Made by a program: the position numbers and the translations under genes. 48,931 nucleotides of DNA, from contig PHBY01000023.1 in assembly GCA_002840735.1 (NCBI GenBank), forward strand, positions 1-48,931. Direction: 5' to 3'. The notes under the pieces were generated by a model. The model did not search any database. It saw only the letters and a program-made list of their open reading frames with translations, and was not told the origin of the DNA. Positions 7,642 to 16,209 of the stretch are shown here, piece after piece (positions within the stretch are counted from its first letter, which is position 1; every line of letters begins with the position of its first letter). The stretch is from Chloroflexi bacterium HGW-Chloroflexi-2 (GTDB taxonomy: Bacteria > Chloroflexota > Anaerolineae > Anaerolineales > Anaerolineaceae).

Positions 7642-8964
7642 ATGAACAAAGACACTAAAGCATTGGTTGGACTCATTTCCGTTGGTGTACCATGGTTCGA
7701 TCAGGAAGTTGCCAATAAAAACCTGGCAGAAACCCGTGCCTGGCTGGAACAATTCTGGTCGGTAGTGGGTCCCACCAGCGTGGTAGTCGATACCCCAACG
7801 CTGGAAACCGCTATTCGGGATTTCCAAACCACCCAGCACCCCGCCGTGCTGATCATCCAGATTGGCACCTTCCCGGATGGCGAAGTACCGTTACGCATCG
7901 CCGAGCAGGTGCGCGTCCCGATCATCATCCACTCCCTGCCTGAACCGGAGATCGACAAACGCATCGCTATCAACAGCTTGTGTGGCGCCAACCTGACCAC
8001 CTTCACCCTGACGGAGATGGGTTTCCCCCATAAAGCCATCCACGGATTCGTTTCTGATCCGCAGGTACAGGTGCAGATGGCAGCCTACCTTCGCGCTGGA
8101 CTGGTGCTGGCTGCACTGAAGCAAAAACGCATCGGCCTGATCGGTTTCCGCGCTCCTGGGTTTTACCCCTGTGTCTTTGATGAACTGCTCATTCGCCGCT
8201 CATTTGGTGTCGGTATCGATCATATACCTTTGAGTGAAGTTGTTCTGGAGTTGCAGAAAGGCAATCAAAAACCTGCGCCGGTTGCGAACTTCCCGAGAAT
8301 TGAAGGGGGAGATCTACCCAGGGCATCGGTTGATTCCATCGAAAAATATTACGCAGCCCTTGGCAATGTGCTGGAACGCAATGGGCATGGTCTGTTTGCC
8401 ATCAAAGATTGGCCGGAGATCATGGGATTGGAAGATCCCGGTGGTATCTGGCCTGGTTTGGGCTGGCTGCTGGATGAAGGACACCTGCTGGCACCCGAAG
8501 GCGATGTCAACGCTGCCCTGACCATGGCGATCCTGCATGGCCTGACCGGATCCACCCCCTTCTTTGCCGACATCAGCGCCTGGGATGATGAAACCAATGC
8601 CCTGGCACTCTGGCATTATGGTGGAGCCCCGAGTCTGGCGCGGGATCCGCAGGAGATCCGCTATGGTGAAGAAGGTCGTGAAGTCCAATTCACTCTCAAA
8701 CCCGGGCGCGGCACCTTGGTGCGCTTTGGCTACCATCACCAGCAATTCCGCATCCTGGCCATCAGTGTCGAGATGCTGGACAAAAAAGTCCAGCTCAGGC
8801 GCGCCGGTGGCTGGGCGCAGACCGTCAAACAGCCCGCCCGCGATGTCGTCCAAACCATGCTGGATGATGGTTGGGAACACCATGTCGTCCTGACCTATGG
8901 AGATATCCTGCCGGAATTAAGAGCCATCTCAAGATTCACCGGGATACCATTGACAGAACTGTAG
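7642..8964 (+). CDS. L-fucose/L-arabinose-isomerase-like protein
   Basis: This 440-residue protein matches the general plan of the L-fucose isomerase-like family: an N-terminal Rossmann-like region (ALVGLISVGVPWFD), a central segment with RIGLIGFRAPGFYPCVFDE, a GLFAIKDWPEIM stretch with likely metal-binding acid residues, EGDVNAALTMAILH, and a C-terminal beta region with GRGTLVRFG. Members convert aldoses to ketoses in a manganese-dependent reaction. As the last gene of the operon it could isomerise the monosaccharide released by the GH31 enzyme, giving a ketose for the PfkB kinase. Substrate cannot be read from the sequence. AAGGAAG precedes the ATG. Confidence 0.8.
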   Translation: MNKDTKALVGLISVGVPWFDQEVANKNLAETRAWLEQFWSVVGPTSVVVDTPTLETAIRDFQTTQHPAVLIIQIGTFPDGEVPLRIAEQVRVPIIIHSLPEPEIDKRIAINSLCGANLTTFTLTEMGFPHKAIHGFVSDPQVQVQMAAYLRAGLVLAALKQKRIGLIGFRAPGFYPCVFDELLIRRSFGVGIDHIPLSEVVLELQKGNQKPAPVANFPRIEGGDLPRASVDSIEKYYAALGNVLERNGHGLFAIKDWPEIMGLEDPGGIWPGLGWLLDEGHLLAPEGDVNAALTMAILHGLTGSTPFFADISAWDDETNALALWHYGGAPSLARDPQEIRYGEEGREVQFTLKPGRGTLVRFGYHHQQFRILAISVEMLDKKVQLRRAGGWAQTVKQPARDVVQTMLDDGWEHHVVLTYGDILPELRAISRFTGIPLTEL

Positions 8965-8972
8965 TCCATTCC

Positions 8973-9053
8973 TGCCGGGTTCGGAGTGACCAAGAACGTA
9001 GCAAACATTACTGCCGGTCATCACCCCCTTCTAAATCCGAACCCGGCATTTTT
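8973..9053 (+). terminator. Long bulged hairpin terminator of the sugar operon
   Basis: A 13-bp perfect inverted repeat (8973-8985 with 9036-9048, arms TGCCGGGTTCGGA and complement) is followed by TTTTT. The 50-nt interior contains a second short stem (TGACC near 8987 with GGTCA at 9016). It lies 8 bp after the isomerase stop codon. Confidence 0.75.
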
Positions 9054-9240
9054 AATCCTGAAACATTGTATCTTTCCCTTTTGCTTGGTGCGGGTGCGAT
9101 GCACTTAAAGATTAACCAATTTACGCCATCCTCAGAAGACTACCCACATCCTCAATCTACCAAAAGTGCGTTGCACCTCTCTCCCTTTATCAAGGTCCGT
9201 TGTCGAAGATGCCCATTGGGTACAAACCCAATCGTGGATG

Positions 9241-9619
9241 GCAAATCCGAACTATGATTTGAATGATTTCATGATGGACTATGATTGACATCGCAAATCA
9301 CGGGTTTGTCATATCATACCGAGTGGGTACAGCTCCATTCGTGAATTCGTTTCCTATTCATGGACGGCAAATCCGAACTATGATTTGAATGATTTCATGA
9401 TGGACTATGATTTACATTGAAAATCATGGGTTTGTCAAATCATGCCCATTGGGTACAGACCCATTCGTGAATTCGTTTCCTATTCGTGGACGGCAAATCC
9501 GAACTATGATTTGAATGATTTCATGATGGGCTATGATTTACATTGAAAATCATGGGTTTGTCAAATCATGCCCATTGGGTACAAACCCATTCGTGAATTC
9601 GTTTCCTATTCGTGGACGG
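9241..9619. repeat. Tandem array of three 126-bp units
   Basis: The phrase GCAAATCCGAACTATGATTT recurs at 9241, 9367 and 9493 with an exact 126-bp period, and a fourth junction at 9619 keeps the period before the sequence switches to the triple-hairpin element. Each unit also carries CATTCGTGAATTCG and GGACGGCAA. Units differ at scattered bases. A further single unit lies at 10230-10355. Confidence 0.9.
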
Positions 9620-9835
9620 CAAGTATTTGATCAGATTGGTATGATTACAAGATACCCAACGACACAAGTGTCGACGATGGTTGGTTTTGCAAATCGGTAG
9701 CATTTCGCTCATACGCCACGGATTGAAATCCGTGGCTGTCGGATTCAAACCAACTCAAGTTGGTTAACCCTTCCCAACCTGCTTCAGCGGGTTTGATTCT
9801 CAGCATCCTGTGGTTCGTGTACTCGGAACGGGTAT
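9619..9835. repeat. Triple-hairpin repeat, copy 1
   Basis: After a lead-in with TTTGATCAGATTGG and a TCGACGATGG core come three consecutive inverted repeats: 9715-9736 (arms GCCACGGATT), 9748-9765 (arms AACCAACT) and 9776-9793 (arms AACCTGC/GCGGGTT), then AGCATCCTGTGG and GTGTACTCGGAACGGGT. Two more full copies follow in the block and a diverged one ends the window. Confidence 0.88.
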
Positions 9836-9888
9836 TAGATTCGAGTTCACCAATCCGAATTCGTGAATTCGTGTCATATTCGTGGATG

Positions 9889-10100
9889 GCAAAGATTTGA
9901 TCAGATTGGTAAGATTTCATGAGACTCAACGACACAGGTGTCGACGATGGTTGGTTTTGCAAATCGGTAGCATTTCGCTCACAAGCCACGGATTAAAATC
10001 CGTGGCTGTCAGAATCAAACCAACTCAAGTTGGTTAACCCTTCCCAACCTGCCTGGCACGTTTGATTCTCAGCATCCTGTGGTTAGTGTACTCGGAAAGG
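9889..10100. repeat. Triple-hairpin repeat, copy 2
   Basis: Same order of elements as copy 1: the GATCAGATTGG lead-in, a CGACGATGG core, the GCCACGGATT hairpin, the AACCAACT hairpin and a third hairpin altered to AACCTGCCTGGCACGTT, which weakens its stem. It ends with AGCATCCTGTGG and GTACTCGGAAAGG. Confidence 0.85.
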
Positions 10101-10229
10101 TTATCAACCACAGCCCGGTGAACAACCTCCCCCTCCCTGTCAAAGGTCATAAACATTTTCCCTAAATGATGCCCCTTAGATTCGAGTTCACCAATCCGAA
10201 TTCGTGAATTCGTTTCCTATTCATGGACG

Positions 10230-10355
10230 GCAAATCCGAACTATGATTTGAATGATTTCATGATGGACTATGATTGGCATCGCAAATCACGGGTTTGTCA
10301 AATCATGCCCATTGGGTACAGACCCATTCGTGAATTCGTTTCCTATTCGTGGACG
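10230..10355. repeat. Additional single 126-bp unit
   Basis: This copy of the 126-bp unit begins with the same GCAAATCCGAACTATGATTT phrase and again ends at GGACGGCAAG, directly joined to a triple-hairpin element. The order unit-then-hairpins is therefore repeated twice in the block. Confidence 0.88.
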
Positions 10356-10570
10356 GCAAGTATCTGATCAAATTGGTATGATTACTTGATACCCAAGGGT
10401 ACAGGTGTGGACTATGATTTGATTTGCAAATCGGTAGCATTTCGCTCACACGCCACGGATTGAAATCCGTGTCTGTCGGATTCAAACCAACTCAAGTTGG
10501 TTAACCCTTCCCAACCTGCTTCAGCGGGTTTGATTCTCAGCATCCTGTGGTTCGTGTACTCGGAACGGGT
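10353..10570. repeat. Triple-hairpin repeat, copy 3
   Basis: Closely matches copy 1, including all three hairpins and the terminal GTGTACTCGGAACGGGT. The region 10600-10660 repeats the CGTGAATTCG phrase again and abuts the 3' end of the protease gene. Confidence 0.87.
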
Positions 10571-10709
10571 ACCTTTTCCCTAAATGATGCCCCTTGGGTA
10601 CGAGTTCACCAATCCGAATTCGTGAATTCGTGTCATATTCGTGGATGGCCATCCCGTCTCCCGTCCCCGGACTCCGGTCTTCTCCAGACTTATGGGTACG
10701 CGTTACCCT

Positions 10710-13220
10710 CTACTTCACCTTCCGGCTCGTCACATCACCCATCACCTGCATCTCCTCCACAACCGCAGTACTGACGGTCGAGACGCTCGACATGCTGACA
10801 TCGTCCAGGAAGAAGTTTGAATTTAAGTAAAAATCATTGGTCACTTCAAACATTAATGTTACAGAAGTGCCATTATATGCGGAAAGGTTAACTACTCTTT
10901 CTCTCCATCCTCCTGTATTAGTGGAAGTACAAAGATCTAGTTTTAATACCTCACCGTTGTTTATTTTCAATCTAAAGAAATCATAATCACAATACGTATC
11001 AGCAGATCCTATCCAATACCAGAAATGTAAATAAGGATTCGCAGAAGAAATCGTAACAACTTGAGACAATCTTGATACCTCATAATCATCTCCTCCTAAC
11101 CAAGCCTCCCATGATCCACTATGAGGAGGAGGAGCATAAGGATAATCTTTATTGATGACTAATTCAAACCCATTGCTGGAATATTCCGTCCAGGATCCAT
11201 CTCGACCCAATTCAAAATCACCATTTTTGATTGGATCCACAACTGCATAATTTTTATTTAGCAAAGGCAGATAAATATTCCACGATGTTGGCATACTTTG
11301 TACATACCCGGAATCTGAAGCTGAATATTCTGAACAGCCCGAATTATTACATGCTTGTATCCAGTAATAATACGTATTCCCCAGTGCTGCAGTAAAATCG
11401 TCAAATGAATTTCCGGTGATGATGTCAGAAAATTCATATACCCCAATGGTTGTGTCGCTAAAATTACGGAAGACTTTATAACTTTCAGCTCCACCAATTC
11501 TATTCCAGGTAATTCTCACCTTGTTCTGAAATTCACCATCACTCGCTAACACATCACTAGGAGGTGGAACGACTGTGTAACCCTTCCAACCTTCATCAGA
11601 AAGAGATAAATCCGAACAACCAGCAGGACTACAAGCTTTCACCCAATAATGGTAAATTATTCCCGGTTCTGCAGTTGTGTCATCAAAATTGGTTACCACA
11701 TGATTAGTGATCAATTGATTCGCAGTTTCTGGTAAATTCTTTGGGCTTCTAAATACTTGATAATAAGTGGCATATTCTGATTGAGTCCACATCAAATTCA
11801 CTTTATCCAGGAGAGTACCATCAGTCGCAGTTAGATTTGTTGGTTTAAATGGTCGCAGTAATGGAGCAGTATCAAAAACATCAATACGAGGTAATATAAT
11901 ACTATTCCTAGAATCATTAATCGGAATCCCTGTGTTCTTTAATGCATACAGGATTTCATCAATCGTGGCTGATGGATCATAAGATCTCAGTAGTGCCCAA
12001 GCACCAGCAACATGCGGTGCTGCCATGGATGTGCCATTATAGATTGCATAACCACCACCAGGAATTGTTGAATTAATACTACTCCCAGGAGCCAATAAAT
12101 CGAGAAATGATGCGCTGTTAGAGTAATTTGCCACAGTGTCTGCATCTGTGGTTGCACCTACACTCACAATTGTGCTAATACAGGCAGGACTGCTAATAGC
12201 ATTAATATAATGTTCATTTCCTGAGGCAGCAACGGTTACTATTCCAACACTTCTCAACTTATCAACTGATGCTTTATATGCTATATTTGAACCTAAATTA
12301 TCACATGTCGTTGTATAAGCTTCTTCACTTCCAAGACTTAAATTTATTGCTGCAATTTGATAAGAATTTCGTAAAGTATAAACCCTCTCCAAACCTTTGA
12401 TTTGATCTGAACTCCAACTTCCAATAGAATTGCTGGATACACGAGAAAAAACTTGAATTGCAATTAATTTAGCATCTTTTGCAATTCCTTTTACACTTGC
12501 ACCATTTGCTGCCACGATTCCTGCCACATGGGTTCCATGATCACATTCCCCGCTTGGACAATTGCTGATATATGGCAATGCTGAGTCTGTTTCAATACTT
12601 GCACTAACTCCACCAGGACATAAACTAGTAGTGGTGGAGGATGTTGAAGAATAACACGCCTCCGATACCACCTTCCCCGCTAAAGCCGGATGATTCTTAT
12701 CAACCCCCGTATCCAACACAGCCACCATCTGACCTTCCCCCGTATATCCCGCTGCCCAAACATCATCCGCATTGATCAAGGGCACGCTTTCACTCAGCAG
12801 TGGTTTCATTAATATATCTTCTTCCACCCCCACCACCAGCGGCGACCTCATCAGCCCTTCCAATCCGGCCCGATCGACCTCGACCGCCATAAATGGAATA
12901 TAGTCATACTGGTGGATCAGTCTGACATTGTTGCTGCTCAGTGTGGAAAGCAGATCACTCTGTGCCGTGTGAATGGCCGGGGTGTTCAATTCAGCTGTTT
13001 TGTTGGTCAGGCCAGGAATCTTCAGTTGGACGATCACCCGTAATCGCTCTTGCTGATCCAGCTTCGTCAGCAAGGCCAGGTCGGAATCCGGGACTTCCCC
13101 CTCTCCTCCCCCATCCTGTGCACTGACCATCCAACCACTTGACCCGCTTATCAATACCAGCAGCATCAATGCAAAAATTATTTTAGTGATTATCAATTTA
13201 CGCGCTGTCAATGTGTCCAA
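10710..13220 (-). CDS. Secreted S8 (subtilisin-family) serine protease with Fn3-like and jelly-roll domains
   Basis: An 836-residue secreted protease. A signal peptide (hydrophobic IIFALMLLVLISG, cleavage near SAQ) precedes an I9-type propeptide (about 45-140) and the S8 domain with D170 (LDTGVD), H228 (DHGTHVAG) and S398 (GTSMAAPH). Two fibronectin-III-like modules follow (about 455-545 and 550-645, each with YYxW motifs), then a C-terminal MAM/jelly-roll-like domain beginning NGDFELG. No sorting signal is evident at the C-terminus. The start is TTG at 13220, preceded by AGGGAG at good spacing. Base composition shifts sharply near 12650: the propeptide and first catalytic strand are GC-richer than the rest, suggesting a mosaic gene. 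Confidence 0.92.
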   Translation of the reverse strand: MDTLTARKLIITKIIFALMLLVLISGSSGWMVSAQDGGGEGEVPDSDLALLTKLDQQERLRVIVQLKIPGLTNKTAELNTPAIHTAQSDLLSTLSSNNVRLIHQYDYIPFMAVEVDRAGLEGLMRSPLVVGVEEDILMKPLLSESVPLINADDVWAAGYTGEGQMVAVLDTGVDKNHPALAGKVVSEACYSSTSSTTTSLCPGGVSASIETDSALPYISNCPSGECDHGTHVAGIVAANGASVKGIAKDAKLIAIQVFSRVSSNSIGSWSSDQIKGLERVYTLRNSYQIAAINLSLGSEEAYTTTCDNLGSNIAYKASVDKLRSVGIVTVAASGNEHYINAISSPACISTIVSVGATTDADTVANYSNSASFLDLLAPGSSINSTIPGGGYAIYNGTSMAAPHVAGAWALLRSYDPSATIDEILYALKNTGIPINDSRNSIILPRIDVFDTAPLLRPFKPTNLTATDGTLLDKVNLMWTQSEYATYYQVFRSPKNLPETANQLITNHVVTNFDDTTAEPGIIYHYWVKACSPAGCSDLSLSDEGWKGYTVVPPPSDVLASDGEFQNKVRITWNRIGGAESYKVFRNFSDTTIGVYEFSDIITGNSFDDFTAALGNTYYYWIQACNNSGCSEYSASDSGYVQSMPTSWNIYLPLLNKNYAVVDPIKNGDFELGRDGSWTEYSSNGFELVINKDYPYAPPPHSGSWEAWLGGDDYEVSRLSQVVTISSANPYLHFWYWIGSADTYCDYDFFRLKINNGEVLKLDLCTSTNTGGWRERVVNLSAYNGTSVTLMFEVTNDFYLNSNFFLDDVSMSSVSTVSTAVVEEMQVMGDVTSRKVK

Positions 13221-13267
13221 TCACCACTCCCTATGCAATTTAAAACTACTTTTAAGATGTAGTTTGT

Positions 13268-13295
13268 ATTATATAACCAAATGTTCAAGGATCAA
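13268..13295 (-). promoter_or_regulatory. Probable promoter of the S8 protease gene
   Basis: On the minus strand TTGATC (13290-13295), a 16-bp spacer and TATAAT (13268-13273) lie about 48 bp upstream of the TTG start. The -10 is perfect, the -35 matches in four positions. Confidence 0.6.
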
Positions 13296-13440
13296 TCATT
13301 TAAAGTTATCAAAATCTCGACAAATATGACCTCTATATGACTGAATGCACTATTTTCTTTATCCGGATTGTTCTATATTAATAGTGGAGTTGGATTGCAC
13401 CTTATCCATGATTTTGGTGTTAATCATGTTGGAGGATATA

Positions 13441-14325
13441 ATGAGTCAGGTAGCGATTGTCACCGATAGTACTGCCACCATCCCGGATGAAATGTTGAAG
13501 GCGCTCAAAATCCATTGGGTCCCCTATTACATTCACCGCGGGAATGAAGTGCTGCGCGATCTGGTCAGCATCAAGCGCGAGGAGTTCTACCGCTGGCTGC
13601 CGATTGCGCGTGAATTGCCCAAGACCGCCAATCCCGGTCCCGGCGATTATGAAGCCCTTTACGAAAAAATTGCCACCGAGGAAGGGAACAACGAAATCAT
13701 CAGCATCCATATGACCTCCAAAAACAGTGGTGCTTATCAGGCAGCTACCATTGGACGCACCGCCATCCTGGAGCGCTTGCCGCAATTACGCATCGAGGTC
13801 ATCGATACGCTGAACGTCTCGATGTGCCACGGCTGGGCAGTCATCGAAGCCGCCCGGGCAGCCCTGCAGGGCAAATCCTTTGATCAGATCCTGACCAGAA
13901 TCAATTTCATCATCCCGCGCGCACAGATGATCCAGACCGCCGACACGCTCAAGTACCTGGCCATGGGCGGACGCATCGGCAAGGCCACCAGCATGCTCGG
14001 TTCGCTGCTCAACATTAAACCCTTGATTGGCATGCGCGATGGTGTCATCGTACCCCTGGGCAAGGCCTTCACCCGTGGCAGCGCTTATAAGATGATGGCC
14101 GAATCGGTGCTCAAGACCGCCGGCGCGAAAGGGCGCGTCAAGATTGCCTATGTGCATGCCGCTGCCCGGGAAGAGGTGCTCAAGATCAAAGAACTGATCG
14201 AGGGGCGCATCGAGGTGGTCGAGGAGATCATCGTTGAGCTGCCGCCTGCGCTGGGGGTGCATTCCGGACCCGGCACCGCGGGCATCTGTTTCTACCCTGT
14301 TGAGGATGGGGAAGTAGAAGCGTAA
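13441..14325 (+). CDS. DegV family fatty-acid-binding protein
   Basis: A 294-residue DegV protein. Family features are VAIVTDSTATIP at the N-terminus, PKTANPGPGDYEALYE with the fatty-acid contact motif (usually TSQPS/P), ISIHMTSKNSGAYQAA, and GGRIGKATSMLGSLLNIKP. DegV (FakB) proteins bind fatty acids for delivery to the FakA kinase; no FakA is in the window. The ATG at 13441 is chosen because GGAGGATATA precedes it; the in-frame ATG at 13345 has no such site. A bidirectional terminator follows. Confidence 0.93.
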   Translation: MSQVAIVTDSTATIPDEMLKALKIHWVPYYIHRGNEVLRDLVSIKREEFYRWLPIARELPKTANPGPGDYEALYEKIATEEGNNEIISIHMTSKNSGAYQAATIGRTAILERLPQLRIEVIDTLNVSMCHGWAVIEAARAALQGKSFDQILTRINFIIPRAQMIQTADTLKYLAMGGRIGKATSMLGSLLNIKPLIGMRDGVIVPLGKAFTRGSAYKMMAESVLKTAGAKGRVKIAYVHAAAREEVLKIKELIEGRIEVVEEIIVELPPALGVHSGPGTAGICFYPVEDGEVEA

Positions 14326-14340
14326 GTGATTAATGAAAAA

Positions 14341-14368
14341 AAACCTCACCGGATGGGTGAGGTTTTTT
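14341..14368. terminator. Bidirectional intrinsic terminator
   Basis: The inverted repeat CCTCACC (14344-14350) with GGTGAGG (14356-14362) is flanked by A8 on the left and T6 on the right, so it can stop transcription from both the DegV gene and the convergent secreted-protein gene. Confidence 0.93.
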
Positions 14369-14389
14369 GTTATCATCTAATTCTACATT

Positions 14390-15796
14390 TTAGTTCTGTG
14401 GCAGCGCGGTGAAGGCATCACAATGCCCAGGGCCGATCAGACCGTTGTTGTAACTATCCAATAATCCAGCAAGAGAAATCGCATGACTGCGCACAGTTCT
14501 TGACAACTTGCTGGTGGGATTGTAATCGTCGAAGAATGTTTCCGCGGCAGTCAGGGCAGCGTCAACTTCAGGAGTGGTTCCTGCACCATTCAGCACATTT
14601 AATGTAGCAGCCAGATAGGCATGTGCCAGAATGAAATAGGCATTTCCACCAGAGGGGCTGGTCCACAAGACTTGATAATTTGATAAACCACTATGGAAGA
14701 ACAGTTCATCCTCACCCAACAATGCCCAGGCTGGATCATAACGGGCGGGACCGTACATGGAATGCGTCTTCCAGTAACCGGGGGTCAGGGAACAGCCATC
14801 CACACAGGGGACAGTCACGGTCACGGTCCAGCTGTCTGAACCGGTCTGGGTGGGATCATCGCTGGCGACGAAGGAAGCGGTGTTATCCACACCATACGTG
14901 CCACAGACACCAAAGGGACTGACCTCGTAGGAATATTCGAAGGTCTTCTGCATGTTTTCATCCAGATCACCTACACACACAGTGCCCAGGTCGCCATACA
15001 GGCTGTCAGTCAGATCGATACATTCATTGGTCACGACCATTTGATTCGACAGGGAGAAATCAGCATCCGGAGAAGGGCCAAATGGGACACCCAACCAACC
15101 GGAGTGATTGGTGATGGTCACGCGGGCATCGACTTTGTAATTAGCGCCTGGCACCGGCTCGAATTCGATTTCGAAATCGTAACAACCTTCTGCACCGGGA
15201 CCAAGCTGTTCGGCCGGGGTGATCTTGGTGGTGGCGCCGGGTAATGGTTCGAATGGTCCAGGACCATTTTTGAACAGCACCCGCGGGTTCAACTCCAGAC
15301 CTTCAGTAGGTCGATCGCCACCATTCAGGACACAGATCTGGCCTTTAACACCGGCGAACTCTTCCATCGAAGCCGTCACGACCACACTGTAATCGACGGT
15401 GGCAGTCTCACCCACATACAGGGTCAGTTCATCCACGGAACCAGTCTTCTCGATGGTCCAGTCGTAATCACGATACCAGAATCCTTTGGCTGTAATGCGG
15501 GCGCTGAGTGTGGTTCCGGCCTGACCTTGATTTTGTGGTTCAGGTGCCAGCATCAGCAGAACGGGTTCTTCTTCCATTACTTCTTCAGCTACTTCTTCTT
15601 CCAGTGGTTCTTCAACGAGCTCTTCTTCAACAGGCTCTTCAACCAGATCTTCCACCAGTTCTTCTACCAATTCATCACTGGCGATATCTTCAGGTGTTTC
15701 TTCCAGATTTGCCAACACCTGGCCGGTTCCCAGGGGAGCGACTGCGAAAGCAGTCACCAACAACAACACCAACATGGTTCGGAATAACTTAAACAT
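14390..15796 (-). CDS. Secreted protein with Glu/Val-rich spacer and C-terminal GYWK domain
   Basis: A 468-residue exported protein of unknown function. After a signal peptide (LVLLLVTAFAVAPLG, cleavage near VLA) comes a strongly acidic region (about residues 32-80) of repeated EELVEE/EEP units, then beta-rich modules with paired cysteines and a SLTPGYWKTHS motif near residue 340 leading to a helical C-terminal domain. The CxLTPGYWK motif recurs in modified form in the gene at 17548 (CSPGYWR). AAAGGGA precedes the ATG. It is expressed from the palindrome-linked promoter at 16041-16087 through a structured leader. A surface or matrix role is inferred only from secretion and composition. Confidence 0.8.
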   Translation of the reverse strand: MFKLFRTMLVLLLVTAFAVAPLGTGQVLANLEETPEDIASDELVEELVEDLVEEPVEEELVEEPLEEEVAEEVMEEEPVLLMLAPEPQNQGQAGTTLSARITAKGFWYRDYDWTIEKTGSVDELTLYVGETATVDYSVVVTASMEEFAGVKGQICVLNGGDRPTEGLELNPRVLFKNGPGPFEPLPGATTKITPAEQLGPGAEGCYDFEIEFEPVPGANYKVDARVTITNHSGWLGVPFGPSPDADFSLSNQMVVTNECIDLTDSLYGDLGTVCVGDLDENMQKTFEYSYEVSPFGVCGTYGVDNTASFVASDDPTQTGSDSWTVTVTVPCVDGCSLTPGYWKTHSMYGPARYDPAWALLGEDELFFHSGLSNYQVLWTSPSGGNAYFILAHAYLAATLNVLNGAGTTPEVDAALTAAETFFDDYNPTSKLSRTVRSHAISLAGLLDSYNNGLIGPGHCDAFTALPQN

Positions 15797-16067
15797 TTTC
15801 TTTCCCTTTCTCAGTGGTTAATTTCGTGTGATTGGTCAGCAGCGATTTTCGAAGCAGCACCTGACATAAAACAAAAAAACGGCGCCAGATGTTGGGCCGG
15901 TTTCGCCACTGGCTCCCCGGCGGAGGCTCTCTGATAGAGCCTGGCGACCAATTCATTCCGTCGGATCAACACCTCCCAAAAAAGGATATTCACTTGGTAA
16001 AGAAAATCAATGAATGCTTATAACCACACTATTTAGATAAATATTATCAAATTAAAATAGCAGAGTC
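15797..16067 (-). other. Long 5' leader of the first secreted-protein gene
   Basis: About 235 nt separate the predicted transcription start (near 16033) from the ATG at 15796. The leader contains the structured RNA element at 15873-15985; the stretch between its U-run and the ribosome binding site shows no gene. Confidence 0.65.
15873..15985 (-). ncRNA. Structured leader RNA with terminator, copy 1 (candidate riboswitch)
   Basis: Read on the minus strand: GUUGAUCC, a long stem (15957-15964 with 15917-15924), AAUUGGUCGCC, an internal 7-bp hairpin with arms AGGCUCU, then GGGGAGC and GUGGCGAAACCGG, and a GC-rich terminator stem (CGGC/GCCG) followed by U7. The same order occurs in the leaders at 17212 and 18406. 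Stem sequences differ but pair in each copy. I do not recognise it as a known riboswitch class. Confidence 0.75.
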
Positions 16068-16087
16068 AATACGTAGTTCTACGTATT
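16041..16087 (-). promoter_or_regulatory. Palindrome-linked promoter, copy A
   Basis: The operator AATACGTAGTTCTACGTATT (16068-16087; 9-bp arms, 2-bp centre) overlaps the first two bases of a minus-strand -35, TTGACT (16064-16069). A 17-bp spacer leads to TAATAT (16041-16046). Three further copies of this arrangement lie at 17370, 18563 and 18805. A dimeric regulator bound here would touch RNA polymerase at -35. Confidence 0.88.
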
Positions 16088-16124
16088 TTTGTAGAATGTT
16101 TAAGGTGGATGGGGGTTAAAAGCG

Positions 16125-16158
16125 CCCTCCCCCGCCTGGGAAGGGGTGCGGGGGAGGG
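16125..16158 (-). terminator. Terminator of the second secreted-protein gene
   Basis: An 11-bp GC-rich inverted repeat (CCCTCCCCCGC with its complement, 16125-16135 and 16148-16158) lies 52 bp after the stop codon on the minus strand and is followed by CGCTTTTAA. It insulates this gene from the promoter just beyond it. Confidence 0.75.
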
Positions 16159-16209
16159 TTGATATTCAGTTGTTATACTTGTTTCTAATTCTATTCAGTT
16201 GTAATTGGA

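Larger units (their letters stand above)
9060..10709. other. Gene-free repeat block
   Basis: About 1.6 kb without a supported gene, made almost entirely of repeats: the 13-bp motif (9093, 9165), tandem 126-bp units (9241-9619 and 10230-10355) and three copies of a roughly 215-bp triple-hairpin element. Open frames here are different readings of the same repeated DNA, carry no recognisable domain and are not annotated. Confidence 0.8.

Noticed and set aside
9241-10570. Repeat block as a CRISPR array
   Set aside because: The units are 126 bp or longer, nearly identical through their whole length and have no unique spacers; no cas gene is present.
9566-10830. Open frames within the repeat block as genes
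   Set aside because: The frames are duplicated readings of the repeats and hairpins, with no domain or ribosome binding site.
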